The notes: a model not told the origin generated them from the sequence alone. A DNA stretch of 64,000 nt from Narthecium ossifragum (GCA_963920575.1 OY986967.1:13882061-13946060), one strand, 5' to 3'; shown: positions 44,928 through 57,865, numbered from the stretch's first letter. Program-made: numbers and translations.

Positions 44928-45828
44928 GTCGGCTCCCTCTGCCCAGCTATTAGTGATTGGATGCCAGGGATCTGCAGTTGGGCAGAGGTGGAGGTTGAGG
45001 TTGATCAGTGGGTCATCGACTTGTTTTGCTCCGAGAATTTCTTCCACATGGGTGAGAACTACACTCCTTAGCAGTAGATGTTGGGTGAAGCCCTGTTTTG
45101 GTCAGCCGGAGGCTTAAGGTCCTCCTCCAAACCTTTCCTTATCTTGAATCTGCTGGTATTTGGTTTGGATTTTCTAGTTGTGGCTAGTCTTCAATTGGGT
45201 TTCCAATTCGTGGCTGTTTGGGTTTCCAATTCGTGGCTGTTTGGGTTTCCAACTCATGGCTCCGTTCTTGGTTTGTTGTTTGGAGTTCACAGCCGAGTTT
45301 GGGTTTTATTGTTGAGTTTAAGTTTTGGATATGCTTGGGTCGCTAGATGCCGTAGGGGGATTTGAGTGTCGAGTTCTGGATTGGACTCTGGCTGGGTGGT
45401 TTGGTCCTTCTTTCCCTCTGCTTTCCCCCCCATGCCTTTCCACTACCTAGGTGCATCTAAACTTTGCTGGTTCGGGTGTTCGAAGCTAAGCATGGATGTT
45501 CAACCCTTGCTGTTTGATGCTTCTGGTGTTTCTTCAAAGCTTGAGCGGAGGGCAGCGATTGAGTTTTGGAATTTCTGTTGGATTGCTATACTTGTCGGAT
45601 TTCTTTGTTTTTGGATTACTATCACTTGCTGCCATTTGGCTTTCATGTCCTTTAGTTTTAGTTGAGGATAGACGTAATCTCTCAGGTTAGTTTTATGTCA
45701 AATTTCTCCATTATCATCCCCTATTCAATTCTTATAATTACTAACAATTCCATCGAATTATGTATTATTATATCATGCTCAAGCCTAGGGTCGGCTGTGC
45801 GCCCGTTTATATTTTACTCGTGGGTTAA

Positions 45829-45850
45829 CCAAGGGTGTAATGCCCCTTGG
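45829..45850 (+). other. Conserved LTR hairpin, variant stem
   Basis: CCAAGGG (45829-45835) pairs with CCCTTGG (45844-45850). It lies where other copies have CCGGGAG/CTCCCGG or CCAGG/CCTGG, and is followed by GACTAAACGGGC where others have GAATAAACGGGC. Confidence 0.6.
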
Positions 45851-45920
45851 GAATGTTTAGACTAAACGGGCCTAAGGTATGCCCTTGTTTGTTGAAGGAT
45901 AGTATGCATGGTTTGGATAA

Positions 45921-47243
45921 GGGTTAATAACACTTTACTCCCTTCTAGTTTCACAATATGTCAATTTACCCCCTATAGTTTAAAACGTGACAAAACGCTC
46001 CATACAGGGGTTATACAATTGAAGTGTTCAACATCAAACATTGAACTGACTCCATACAACTGCTCCATACAGAACATTGGGCTTACATCAACATTGGTTA
46101 CACAATAACTTACATCAACATTGGTTGCACAATAAGTTTACATAAGACAATAGAATACTAGGTGAATTGCTATTATCCATGACAACATCAAACCAATCAA
46201 ATATGCCCTGACTCTAGATTTCAATTGCCTATTCTGCACCTCAAGCATGGCAATTATTTTGTCTTTATCATCATTGAAATTCTTCATAACTTGCAGATCT
46301 GCCATTGCCTTATCGTGACAGGAATCCAACCGTGCCTCCAGTTTATGCACCTTATCCCTCAATTCGTTGATAACAACATCTTTGTTGGGCTCACATACCT
46401 CTTCATCAACTCATAGGAAGAAATTGCAACTTCCATGACCCTACAGAAAGAATGAAAGGATCAATTGAGTACCAGATCCCTGTAAACCCTCCTATCAAAT
46501 GCTCAATACATATCAAGTTACCTGATGGGTTGCACAACCTAGGAATTTTCTTCCAAGATTCTGCTACGTCCGTGAAATCCTCAATTTGGCCTTCACTCTG
46601 CAGTGGCATTTGTAATCCTCCCTCTTCGAGGAGGTGATGGAACCCCCACTGATGTAGGTACTTCCCTCTGTGGGTGACTTCTCGGACATGTAGCTAATCA
46701 CCAAAATGTAGATTGAACCCAAGCCAAGGGAAAAAACCTAAACACCTAACGGACCTTAAGGGGAAATAGGAAAAACCCTGACTGACCTGTGCCTTTGATG
46801 GCGAAGAAGCGGTGGAGGGTTCCCTACGGCGATTAGAGGGAGACGAGACGATGACCTGTGTCGTTGATGGCGAAGAAGCGGTGGAGGGTTCCCGCACGGC
46901 GATTAGAGGGTTCACATCGACGACGATGACTCTCCGGCAAAGAAGCGGTGGTGGAGGTCGGTTTCACTCCGGCGATTAGGGTGGGGGACAGGGATATATA
47001 AATCATGTTAGGGTGAACAGGTTCAGCGACTCGACGGTAACTGGGCAAAACCGGTAAAAGGGGGTCACGTGCGTTGCACGTGACCTATTTACTCGGTTTG
47101 CCGTCAGCCAGGTTAACGCCGTTTGAGCTTTGGGTGTAAAACGACCACATTGAAAACTTAAGGGTGTGTTTTGTCATGTTTTAAACTATAGGGGGTAAAT
47201 TGACATATTGTGAAACTAGAAGGGAGTAAAGTGTTATTAACCC
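45921..47243. mobile_element. Pack-MULE-like element
   Basis: The 1,323 bp have terminal inverted repeats of about 78 bp (first 66 bases identical), beginning GGGTTAATAACACTTTACTC at 45921 and, on minus, at 47243. Flanking duplication TTTGGATAA (9 bp) lies at 45912-45920 and 47244-47252. Instead of a transposase it carries a spliced-looking, decayed host gene copy (46138-46689 minus). A tandem repeat of about 60 bp (GATGGCGAAGAAGCGGTGGA) occupies about 46,798-46,905. Confidence 0.88.
46138..46689 (-). pseudogene. Captured GRF-type zinc-finger gene copy, decayed
   Basis: ATG at 46689. Exon 1 (46689-46522) reads YKCHCRVKAKLRISRT, then stop TAG (46564-46566), then QNLGRKFLGC, matching the GRF zinc-finger pattern CxC...T..N.GR.F.GC. 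A consensus intron of 81 bp follows (46521-46441; GTAACT...CTGTAG on minus). Exon 2 begins GHGSCNFFL, then TGA (46411-46413) where GRF domains usually have Trp, then VDEE. It continues in frame through a charged coiled coil (NELRDKVHKLEARLDSCHDK) to a C-terminal membrane helix (YLIGLMLSWIIAIHLVFYCLM without its first residues). Domain, coil and tail anchor fit the plant GRF-type protein family. Two stops make it a pseudogene. Confidence 0.75.
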
Positions 47244-50200
47244 TTTGGATAATTATACATGTGAAATGTATGTCTAATTGATGGATGTCTTGTAGTATCT
47301 ATGGTGGCCTTATGCATAAATGCTTATTCCTTTGTCTTGTTAGCTTGTTATCTCAATATGCCGGACGATTGTTTGATGATATGGCATGTAGAGACACCTA
47401 GGCCTAGTTGTTTGAATAGGCTCATGCATGTTGTATGCATAAGAAGCATTAAGGCTAGGTGGTAGGCGATAGATTCGAACGCCAATCCGGGGTTCTCGGG
47501 TAACCCGGATCTAGCCCTAGGACCGGGGTTTGGGTAGTCGAGGATTAGGACGTGATGTCATCAATGATAATGCTTGATATCATTTGAGGTTATTGTTATA
47601 GTCGACTATGGATTATATATTTATATTTGAGGTGTAGAGGTCGTGTCGGTCTCCAAGGCCAAGTGCTAAGGATGGTTGTCGATATCCCTGACATATGAGT
47701 CCCCGTGAGAGATGGCATGATTGGGCAGGGTAGTACCTGGACATGAGCCTGCAGTCTTTGATTACTCTCGTTTGCTCTTGGGTGAGGGTGGGACCTGGAC
47801 AGGAGCCCTCGGGAATCGACAGGGTTATGGGGCCCCTTGGCATCTCTTAGGCTTAGGCGGAGAACGACATAGTTGCTGTTTCCCTTCCTTTCTGTGCGAC
47901 GTAGAGTAGAACTCTACTGGGCATTGTTGCTCACCCTACCTGGGCTGCATCGGCGATGCAGGTCGATACAATTCCTTCTTTTAAGTGTTCTTCTAGATGA
48001 TGGCGTGATATGTCGAGGTGATCGAGGACTTGGAGTTTTGAGGAGTTTGTCTACAAATAATTTATAGTTTTAATCAATGATGTACAAATTGATGTATAAA
48101 TCGAGGTATAACATTGATGTATTCGAGAACAGAATTGTATGAGTATTAATTCAATTGTATTTGAGAAAGGTTGTTATATTATTGATGTAGACATTTGAGA
48201 AATGTAATATTAGTTATTTTCAATGTTACCATTGTACAAGTTGAAATTGTAACATTATGAAATGTACAGGTTTCTTGTGCTATAATTATAAAGGAGATTC
48301 TGTCGAAATTTTTTTATGAACTTGATGATGAGTGCATGAAACTGCACTCTAAATAGCCTTATAACCATCTCAATTGCTAGATTATTATCCTTAATCAGCA
48401 TCTTTATTACTATTTTTATATCTATATGTTGCTTCACATGGTTGTTTGGAAAATGCAGGAAATTGGAGCTAAAAGAAGCTGAAAAGAGTATATGGATCAC
48501 CTTCAACAATTAATCTGTACCTGCTCGTAAAGAACCAGATGATGTACCATATATGGTTGGAAATCTCTTGAAGTGTAGATTCTGGGGAATTTTACGGTTC
48601 GTGATTCCGAGTTTTCTAGAGGAAGTTACGGTAATTTTAGTACCGATGGCGCAGTCTGAAGGGCAGAACCGAAAATAAGCTGGAAGTCCGATCGATCCGC
48701 CGATCGATCGGACCACGCAGAATCGTGACAGAACATGCATTTTTTGGCTGAATATGATCCGATCGATCCCTCCTTCGCTCCTATAGGGTTCGATCGATCT
48801 GACACCAATGGTCCGATCGATCGGACTCGGAAAAAGCCAAAAACAGCGGGTTTTTATTCATCCGATCGATCCAACACTCATAATTCGATGGATTGGACTT
48901 GGGAATTAAAGGGTGACAGAACGTATGTTTTTTAGAGGAGCAGAGTTCGATCGATCCGTCCATCGATCGGACCCGGGCGTAAATAGAAGATTGGAGATTT
49001 CAAGAGACCGATCGATCCAACATCCCGAGAAGGATCGATCGGACTTGCCCAGTGACGAAAATCAACGGTTTTGATTAATCCGATTTTACTAATTCTTGGA
49101 CCCTATAAATAGGAAACTTAGGGCTAATCAAAGGGGACTTCTTGGACGTTTTTGGAGGCTCTTTCTGGACGTTTTCCAAGGGAAGAAGATGAAGACATCT
49201 CCATCCATGGCCGAGTAATCCGCGGGCATGGCGGACGGATGATCTAGCGAGGATTAGGGTTTCTTCTCCAACAATGGTTCATAGTTTTTAATCTTAATTG
49301 TTAAACTCTTTTCTATGTATTGGATCTTCAAATATTATTTTCAGATTATGGATTTCTATGTGGTTAAACATTATTATAAATCCAGTCATGCTTCTTTTAT
49401 GATATTGTGATCCCATAGTTATCTCTTTTGATTCTCCTACCGCGTCTCATGAGACCTTTGCTATGCATTGCCCGTAGTGACAGCTGGTATTGTGTATTCT
49501 TAGGGATCTGGTTAGATAAGGTTGGGGCTCTATATCGTGAGATCTTTGCTATGCATTGCCGATCGTGAGAGTTGGTATTGTGTATTCTTAGAGATCCGGT
49601 TTGTCGCGCCCCGACCCGCATAGGCCCAACCGGGCCGGGCGACGCGAACCGGAACTTAACTTACTGCGGAAATTTGGCGAGGTTTCCCTCTAATCGTAGT
49701 GGTTACCCTAATAAGCATAATCATCCTGTGTTATACAACGATTATAAAGCTCAACACACAAAGCTGGAATATAGTACAAATCCTCAAACAGGGAATGTTA
49801 TACAAAATCGCTCCCGTAGGAGACTATCTAACCAAGGTGTACACGGACAGATCACAGCTCCTCAAGCTCCGCCAGACGCCGCCACGTCACCGAACACCTG
49901 CCCGGTAGAGGCGACCAAAGAAGAGCTAGCGCCAGCACCTGCAAAACGCAGCCCGGGTAGGAGTGAGCACTAAGCTCAACAGGGACACTACACTACGACA
50001 CTCACAAGGAAGGGAACACAACAGTGTCGCCCCCAAGCTAAGCCTAGGTATATCACAGGGGTCCCATAACCCCACCGGATACCCCTGAGTGCCCCAGTCG
50101 TGGTCTTCCAGCGAACTGGTCACACACTGGGTCACACTCAGTCAGACAGGAAACGGCACTGCCAACTCACGACAGGATCCTGGGCACTGTCGGCGGGTAG

Positions 50201-50769
50201 CACCGCTGGGTAGTCACACCTGCCACCCAAGAGTTCTAGAAGGATTGGGTACCGGCTACACCACGACTTGACTCGAGGCCGACACGACCTCTAAACATCA
50301 AACACAACAGTATTCAAGTCCAACTAACCCTATCATTGAAAAGACTGAATACTACAAATCGAGTCCTGGACCAAGCTACCCGCACGGTCCTAAGAGATAG
50401 ATCCGGGCTACCCGGAAGCCCCGGATCGGCAACGCCCTAAACAGATGCAACTAATGCACAACACAATGCATGCTATGAACATGCGCAGAATAGATACATG
50501 TAAGCATGCAGCAGGATGTGATGATATAAATACAAGGTCTGGGCACGACACCCTGCCGGCCCGGGGTGGTGAGCGATTAAAGTAAGGTCTAGGGAACTGC
50601 TACAGTGGTACCACGACCAGCTGCCAGCAGTTCACCACAACACCTGCACCGGGAAACAGCCCTGCAAACAACAGCTTACAGATATAGCAGATAAGGCCCT
50701 CGTCGGCGCACGCCGGCATGCAAGGCTATGGAAAGCTGTAGGGTTACCCGCCCGTTTATTCTAAACATC

Positions 50770-50791
50770 CCGGGAGTCATCACTCTCCCGG
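50770..50791 (-). other. Conserved LTR hairpin
   Basis: CCGGGAG (50770-50776) pairs with CTCCCGG (50785-50791). The AATAAA signal (plus TTTATT 50755-50760) follows on minus, and a GCCCTATTATAGGGC near-palindrome is at 50801-50815. Confidence 0.65.
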
Positions 50792-50917
50792 TTCACCACT
50801 GCCCTATTATAGGGCTAACATGCTTAATTATATGTACAAGATATCAAGACAGTAAGGAAAACTGTCATACAAAGCCCCGCGGGCAAAACCCACTTAAAAC
50901 ACCCTTCAGCCACTAAA

Positions 50918-51150
50918 GGATCGATCCTTCTCATCAAGAGGATCGATCCCTTCAGGACTTAGGGAAAACACGTCTCTGTGAACCAAAGAGATCGATCCTT
51001 CTCATCAAGAGGATCGATCCTCTTGTAACCAGAGACCCGTCGTCCCCCAGCCACCAAAGGATCGATCTCTCCCTCCAGGAGGATCGATCCCGCACGGGCT
51101 GGGCATGACTCACCAAAGGGGATCGATCCTTCCTCAAAGAGGATCGATCC
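50918..51150. repeat. Downstream-of-TATA GATCGATC pairs
   Basis: GATCGATC starts at 50919/50941, 50990/51012, 51060/51082 and 51121/51142, so spacing is 22, 22, 22 and 21 bp. Pair pitch is 71, 70 and 61 bp, the same 61/70/71 steps as in the 12774-13066 array. Confidence 0.9.
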
Positions 51151-51519
51151 CGATGGGTTCTCCGGCGTACTTCCGACGAGGAATACCGCCGGAAAACTCA
51201 TCCAAACTTCATGAAACTCTAGGATCTGATAGATCAGAACCCCACGAGTCTAAAACCGGCAAAAACACAGAAAACCAACAACTATATACGCAGATCTAAG
51301 CAATAAACCACAGATCAAACCGGAAAACTCAAAACCCCGAAGAGAGATGTCGGTAGGATCCCTACCGGAGCAAACGCAGCTTAGATCCAAGCAGCTAGGC
51401 CTTGGATCGTCCTCAAACACCTTCAAAATCCCAAGATCTGAGCTCAAATCGCAGGATTTCAAAAGGGTTTCAAGGAAGAAGGTTCGTCTGCTTTATAGGC
51501 AAACGAACCGACCTATGAA

Positions 51520-51619
51520 GGATCGATCCTTCCCAAAGGGAGGATCGATCTCTCCATGACGATCACACTTGACTTTCTGGCACAAGAGGATCGATCTCTT
51601 AGCTAGAGAGGATCGATCC
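51520..51619. repeat. Upstream-of-TATA GATCGATC pairs
   Basis: GGATCGATC sites at 51520/51542 and 51588/51610, both 22 bp apart. The array begins about 20 bp from the TATA box. Confidence 0.87.
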
Positions 51620-52313
51620 TTTCTGTGCTGAAAGCTAAACTTAGGCTAGAATTCAAGCCTAAGTCCGGATCTTTCGATCCCGGGGTCCACTAACCATTCT
51701 AAGCAAACATTACCACAAACATGGTCAGTGTGTGTACAAGCGCGAGTGTGGAACTAGCCGACAAGGTGCAGTTTACTAAATTGCCCTTGCGGTCCACAGC
51801 GAGCCACAGGAGGGGAGGGACGGGTCCTCACACGGTTAGAGTTAGGGCTTTGTCCCGATGAACTTTTGCTGCGCGTTGCCTGTAGTGACAGCCGGTATCG
51901 TGTATTCTTAGGTTTGGTTGGATGAAGTTAGAACTATAAAAAGGAGGAACCAATCATAGAAAGAGACATTTATATTTTATCAGATTCATAATTCTATATC
52001 TTCTGGTTAAGGCGATTGGGATGTGAATCCCTTAACTGAGTACCATATGAACCATTGAGAAGAGAAGAACCTAAATCCAAGTGAAGTGATTCCTAAAGCC
52101 TAGCCTCATTCAAATCCTGATTTTCTTTGTTACCTTTATTTTACCGCTACATCTCCGATCTATTTTCTTAACTTTTACGCTCTTGTTTGTCTTCAATACA
52201 TTGTTATTCGTGTTTCTGGATCCTTCTTGCTTGTCTCTCTGTGGGTTCGACCTCTCTTATGCTGTACTGCACTGCGACCGCTGTGCGTGACACATTTGAG
52301 CGACATCAAAAAT

Positions 52314-52331
52314 TGGCGCCGTTGCCGGGGA
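52314..52331 (+). promoter_or_regulatory. Primer binding site, tRNA-Asp
   Basis: TGGCGCCGTTGCCGGGGA is complementary to the 3' end of plant tRNA-Asp, five bases after the LTR end. Confidence 0.92.
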
Positions 52332-52493
52332 GACGGTTCAGAAAAGCGCCAGAATCGGATTACAGTGATTGTAGACACCGAAAGCGGTAACTTCGTTCAT
52401 TTTCTTTAGTCTTTATTTCTTTATTTCTTTATTTTGGTTTTGATTTTTTTTTTTAGTTGGTTTGCATCTTTTGGATCGTGTGTTTGCTGGTGT

Positions 52494-54050
52494 ATGCCTC
52501 GGTATAGAGACGAACTAGGCAGATTTGCTAGACGCCCCGAGGGTGATTCTGAAACTTCTGATAGTGAGACATATATTGCTGATCTTTTTGACGCACAGTC
52601 ACAAACTTCACATCATACTTTCATTATGGCTGAGCACGAGGAACAACAAGCTCCTAGGAGTTTACAAGAATATTTGCATCCAACACGCACTGCTACACCT
52701 TCTTGCATCATGTTTCCACCTAATGCTGCACATGTTGACTTTAAACCTGGCATGATTCAGTTGCTTCCTACCTTTCATGGGTTGGATAATGAAAATCCAT
52801 ATGTGCATATTAGGGAGTTTGAGGAAGTAGTAGCGACCTTCCATGGCCAACCAGGTGCACTAGATATGATCCGACTTAAGTTCTTTCCTTCTCACTGAAG
52901 GATAGAGCAAAGAGTTGGTTATATTCCTTGAGGCCACGATCTATAGGATCTTGGGCTGAAATGACACAGATATTTTTCAACAAGTATTTCCCACAGCACA
53001 AAACCAATGCACTTAAGAGACAGATTTCGATCTTCACACAGAAGGATAGTGAAACTTTGTATCAGGCGTGGGAACGATTTAAAGACATGTTGAATTTATG
53101 TCCTCATCATGGATATGAAAGTTGGCGTCTTGTTAGTTATTTCTATGATGGTTTAACTGTTAGAGAACGCCAATTTGTTGAGATGATGTGTAATGGTGAA
53201 TTTTTGCAAAAAGATCCTGACGCAGCTATTGAGTATTTGACAGAGCTTGCTGAGAAAGCTCATACATGGACTGGACCGAATGCAACTGAAAGTACAAACA
53301 GGACCAGACCACCACCGCAGCAACAAGGTGGAGGAATTTATCAGCTGCGGGAGGAGGATGCACTCAAGGCAAAAGTGGAGAGTCTAACAAGGGAGCTGGA
53401 GCTATTAAAGACCAAAGATATGATGGCAGCCCGAACCTCTCCATACAATGAACCTACAAGGCCGGCTGGGCCATGTGCGATCTGTCAAGGCGCGGACCAC
53501 CAGATTGATGATTGCCCCACCTATGCTGAGATGAGAGGTTCGGGAGGCGGATTCAGGAGGCTGTACACTCCCTATTCAGAGACGTATAATCCAGGATGGC
53601 GAGAGCATCAAAACTTCAGCTGGAAGTCGAACGCTCCACAGAGCAACGAGCATCATCAACCGCCACCTAATAAGCCTTTTTCTAACCCTCCTTATAATAC
53701 ATCTGGTTTTCCTAGGCCTACATTTAATGATAATTTACAGGAACTGAAATCTATGATTGTGCAGGAATCTAAGGAAAGGAAGGAGGATATTCAAGAGATT
53801 AAGAGCCAGATCACAAAGTTGATCAACTCTTTGAGCGTGCATGAACGAGGGAAGTTCCCAGCTCAACCTCAACAAACGCAGGTATCTAGTGTTGAGCAAA
53901 ATAATGTGAAGGATATGAATGCCATAACTACAAGAAGCGGGAAAACAACAAAAAGCCCTTCCCAAGAGGCCACTGAATCTCCTATTGCTATTGAAGAAGA
54001 GGACCGAATTGAGGAGGACCATGTAGAGACCGATCATTCAGATGGCCTTA
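52494..54050 (+). pseudogene. Gag of element B, one frameshift
   Basis: The likely start is the ATG at 52494 (MPRYRDELGRF); an upstream ATG at 52434 in the same frame would add a hydrophobic leader and looks less natural. The first frame carries FKPGMIQLLPTFHGLDNENP and ends at TGA 52896-52898. A one-step frame change near 52,885 leads into the frame running from 52,928, with the capsid core (LCPHHGYESWRLVSYFYDGL) and a CCHC knuckle (CAICQGADHQIDDCP, about 53,477-53,520). Gag is followed in frame by protease, so gag-pro-pol was probably one polyprotein. Confidence 0.87.
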
Positions 54051-57000
54051 CACTAGGTGACTTTCAGGTACGTGTCCCTTTCCCTCAGGCATTGAAATCC
54101 ACTAAATTTACTATGGAGCCCAACAGCGAGATTTTGGAGCATCTTCGGCAAGTTAAGGTAAACCTTCCTCTTTTGCATGTTATTAAGCAAATTCCTACAT
54201 ATGCTAAAGTGATTAAAGATTTATGCACTATGAAGAGACGACATCATGTAAAGAAAACTGCATTTTTAACAGAGCAGGTTAGTGCATTGCTTCAGCACAG
54301 GATTCCTCCTAAATATAAGGATCCTGGCTGTCCTACTGTATCGTGTTTCATTGGAGAGCATGAAGTAGGACAAGCTTTATTAGATCTTGGTGCGAGTGTT
54401 AATTTGATGCCATATTCTGTTTACTTGCAACTTGGTTTGGGACAGATTAAGTCGACATCTGTTGTTTTGCAATTGGCAGATAGATCCACGAAAACTCCAC
54501 GAGGAGTAGTTGAGGATGTGCTTGTTCAAATAGATAAATTTTATTATCCTGTTGATTTCTTAGTCTTGGATACTCAGGCTATAGTAACTGCTGATTCTAG
54601 GATTCCCATTATCTTAGGTAGACCGTTTCTTGCTACTGCTAATGCAATAATTAATTGCAGGAATGGCTTAATGAAGTTAACTTTTGGAAATATGACTTTA
54701 GAAATCAATGTTTTTAATGTTGCTAAGCAGCCTGATGAGGATGATGAATGCCAACAAACTTACCAGATTGATCTGCTCACTGAAGAGGAGTTTGCTACAT
54801 CTGAAATTAATTCTCTTGAATTAGATTTGGATGAAAATGTTGATGTTGATGGTATGTGTAAAAATTTGGAACATTGTTCTTTTGCAGGTCCATGGACTCC
54901 AAAGTTTGAAGAACTGCCAGAAAGAGGACAGCCACCAACACCATCATCAATAGAGCCACCCAAACTGGACCTGAAGCCGCTTCCTCAAGGTTTAAAGCAC
55001 GCCTATCTTGGTCCAGGTGATACATACCCAGTGATTATTTCTTCGGGATTAACTGCAGAGCAAGGTGAGCAATTACTTAGCATTTTGAATGAGCATAAAT
55101 CAGCTATTGGATGAAGTATAGCAGATCTGAAAGGTATTAGTCCCTTGATATGTTCCCATATGATTAATCTCGAACAGGGGGCTGTACCTCGCAGGGATCC
55201 TCAGCGTAGGTTGAACCCTACAATGAAAGAGGTAGTCAAAACTGAAGTGTTGAAATTATTAGATGCAGGGATTATCTATCCTATTGCTGATAGCAAATGG
55301 GTAAGTCCTACACAGGTTGTGCCTAAAAAATCTGGTGTCACTGTTGTTAAAAATGAAAGTGGAGACTTTGTCCCCACTAAATTAGTGACAGGATGGCGTA
55401 TGTGCATAGATTATAGAAAATTGAATGCTGCCACCCTTAAGGATCATTTTCCACTGCCTTTTCTAGATCAGATTTTAGAGAGAGTAGCTGGACATCCTTT
55501 TTATTGTTTTCTCGACGGTTATTCTGGATATTATCAGATTGAGATTGCTTTAGAGGATCAGGAAAAAACTACTTTTACATGTCCTTTTGGTACTTATGCT
55601 TTCCGTAGAATGCCATTTGGATTGTGTAATGCTCCTGCTACTTTTCAGCGTTGCATGATGAGTATGTTTGCTGATATGATCGAGGAATGTATGGAGGTAT
55701 ATATGGATGACTTGACTGTATTTGGTAATACTTTTGATGCATGCTTGCAAAACTTAAAGAGAGTCTTGAGCAGGTGTGAGGAGAAGAACCTTGTCCTTAA
55801 TTGGGAAAAGTGTCACTTCATGGTGCCCTCAGGCATTGTGTTGGGCCATATTGTCTCTTCCAAAGGCATTGAGGTAGATTGATCAAAAATCGATCTCATC
55901 TCAAATCTTCCTGTGCCAAAGACCGTTAAAGATGTTAGATCCTTTCTAGGGCATGCTGGTTTTTACAGGAGATTCATTCAAAATTTTTCTGCCATTGCTC
56001 GTCCTTTATGTAATCAGTTGATAAAGGATACCCCTTTTGAGTGGACTATTGATTGTCAGAAGGCTTTTCAAGCCTTGATTGATAAATTGACTTCCGCACC
56101 TATTGTGCAACCACCCGATTGGAGCCTTCCTTTTGAATTGATGTGTGATGCAAGTGATTTTACTGTGGGAGCTGTTTTAGGACAGCGAAAAGATGGTAAA
56201 CCTCATGTTATTCATTATGCTAGCCGAACCTTGAATAATGCACAAATGAATTATTCTACCACTGAGAAAGAACTGTTGGCTATAGTCTTTGCATTAGACA
56301 AGTTTCGTGCTTATTTGATTGGTTCTCCCATTACTATTTTCACTGATCATGCCGCGCTTAAGTATCTTCTCACCAAGAAGGATACTAAAGCGCGCCTAAT
56401 TCGTTGGATATTAATCTTACAGGAATTCGATATCTCCATCAAAGATAAAAAGGGCGTGGAGAACGTTGTCGCTGATCAGCTATCAAGGTTGATGGTGGAA
56501 GTAGCGGAAGATGAGCCACCAATCATGGATGACTTCCCTGATGAGCAACTCTTTTCAGTTGCAAGACTGCCCTGGTATGCGCACATTGTTAATTACTTAG
56601 CGACAGGTGAGATCCCTTCCTTTTGGAGTGCGAAGGATAAGCGTAGATTTTTTGTTGAGGTAAAGAAATTTTATTGGGATGATCCTTGTCTGTTTAAGTA
56701 TTATCCTGACCAGCTTATGCGCCGGTGTGTCCCTGATTATGAAATCGAAAGCATCATTACATTCTGTCACTCTCATGCATGTGGAGGCCATTTTTCAATG
56801 AAAAAGACTGCTGCTAAAATTCTTCAATGTGGTTTTTACTGGCCTACTATGTTTCGTGATGTTAATATTTTCTACAAATCTTGTGATAGATGCCTAACAC
56901 TAGGAGCTTTATCTAGGAGACATATGATGCCTTTGAACCCAATTCAAGCTGTCGAGATTTTTGATTGTTGGGGTATAGACTTTATGGGACCCTTCTCTTC

Positions 57001-57865
57001 TTCTTTTGGCTATTTATATATATTGTTGGCTGTGGAATATGTGTCTAAGTGGGTGGAGGCTATTGCATGTAGGAATAATGATCATTCCACTGTCATCAAG
57101 TTTCTTAAAGAGCATGTTTTGTCTAGATTTGGTACTCCTAGGGTCATTATTAGTGACCAAGGATCCCATTTTTGTAACCGCTCTTTTGAGGCTTTGATGC
57201 ACAGGTATGGAGTTACACATAAGATTTCCACTGCTTATCATCCACAGACGAATGGCCAAGCTGAATTAGCCAATAGAGAGATAAAGCAAATCCTGGAGAA
57301 GACAGAGAGCCCCAACTGAAAGGACTGGTCCTTGAGGCTGTCAGATGCGTTGTGGGCCTATCGCACTGCCTACAAGACTACCCTGGGGATGTCGCCGTTT
57401 CGCCTTGTTTATGAAAAACCATGTCATCTTCCAGTTGAATTAGAACATAAGACATATTGGGCTATTAAGTCACTAAATCTTACTTTGGATGCTGCAGGTC
57501 AGGAACGAAAACTCCAGCTGTCTGAGTTGGAGGAACTCAGGAATGATGCTTCTGAGAGTTCTAGGATCTTCAAGGCAAAGACAAAGGCCTACCATGACAA
57601 GAAGATCTCGCGGAAGACGTTTCAAGTAGGACAGCAAGTTTATCTGTATGACGCACGACTGCATCTTCATCCTGGGAAGTTGAGATCACGCTGGACAGGC
57701 CCCTTCACCATTAGCAGAATATTTGAGAATGGGGCTGTGGAAGTTGAAGACCCAAAGGATGGGAGATTATTTACGGTTAATGGACAGCGTTTGAAACAGA
57801 TTCCAGAGAAAGCGGACCCTGAGGAGCACACCGTTTCTCTCGTAGACCCTGTCTACGAGGGATGA
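54051..57865 (+). pseudogene. Pol of element B, three in-frame stops
   Basis: A single frame carries aspartic protease (LLDLGASVNLMP, about 54,378-54,413), RT ([20 protein letters not shown]; catalytic YMDD at about 55,699-55,711), RNase H (FELMCDASDFTVGAVLGQRK), integrase zinc finger (HSHACGGH...CDRC, about 56,770-56,895) and core ([31 protein letters not shown], about 56,970-57,291). The integrase C-terminal part ends at 57865. It is interrupted by TGA at 55112-55114, 55880-55882 and 57317-57319; the frame stays the same through all of them. Two of the stops stand where the family has Trp and one where it has a basic residue. No chromodomain. Confidence 0.93.

Larger units (their letters stand above)
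49602..51832 (-). mobile_element. Solo LTR of Tekay-type chromovirus, minus strand
   Basis: The 2,231 bp run from TGTCGCGCCC to GTCCTCACA on plus (TGTGAGGACC...GGGCGCGACA on minus), flanked by CGGTT at 49597-49601 and 51833-51837; the intact 3' LTR of element B has CGATT once at that place. TATA on minus at about 51,491-51,498. It inserted after element B, so it is one of the youngest events here. Confidence 0.92.
48326..52308 (+). repeat. 5' LTR of element B, split by a solo LTR
   Basis: Segments 48326-49601 and 51838-52308 match the 3' LTR; CGGTT is repeated at the break. Palindrome pairs occupy 48,688-49,044, and the TATA is CCTATAAATAGG at about 49,104. Confidence 0.9.

Noticed and set aside
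45078..45690. Hydrophobic frames of 95-99 codons
   Set aside because: Same LTR interior as above, with short direct repeats (GGGTTTCCAATTCGTGGCTG) creating the frame; no family recognised.
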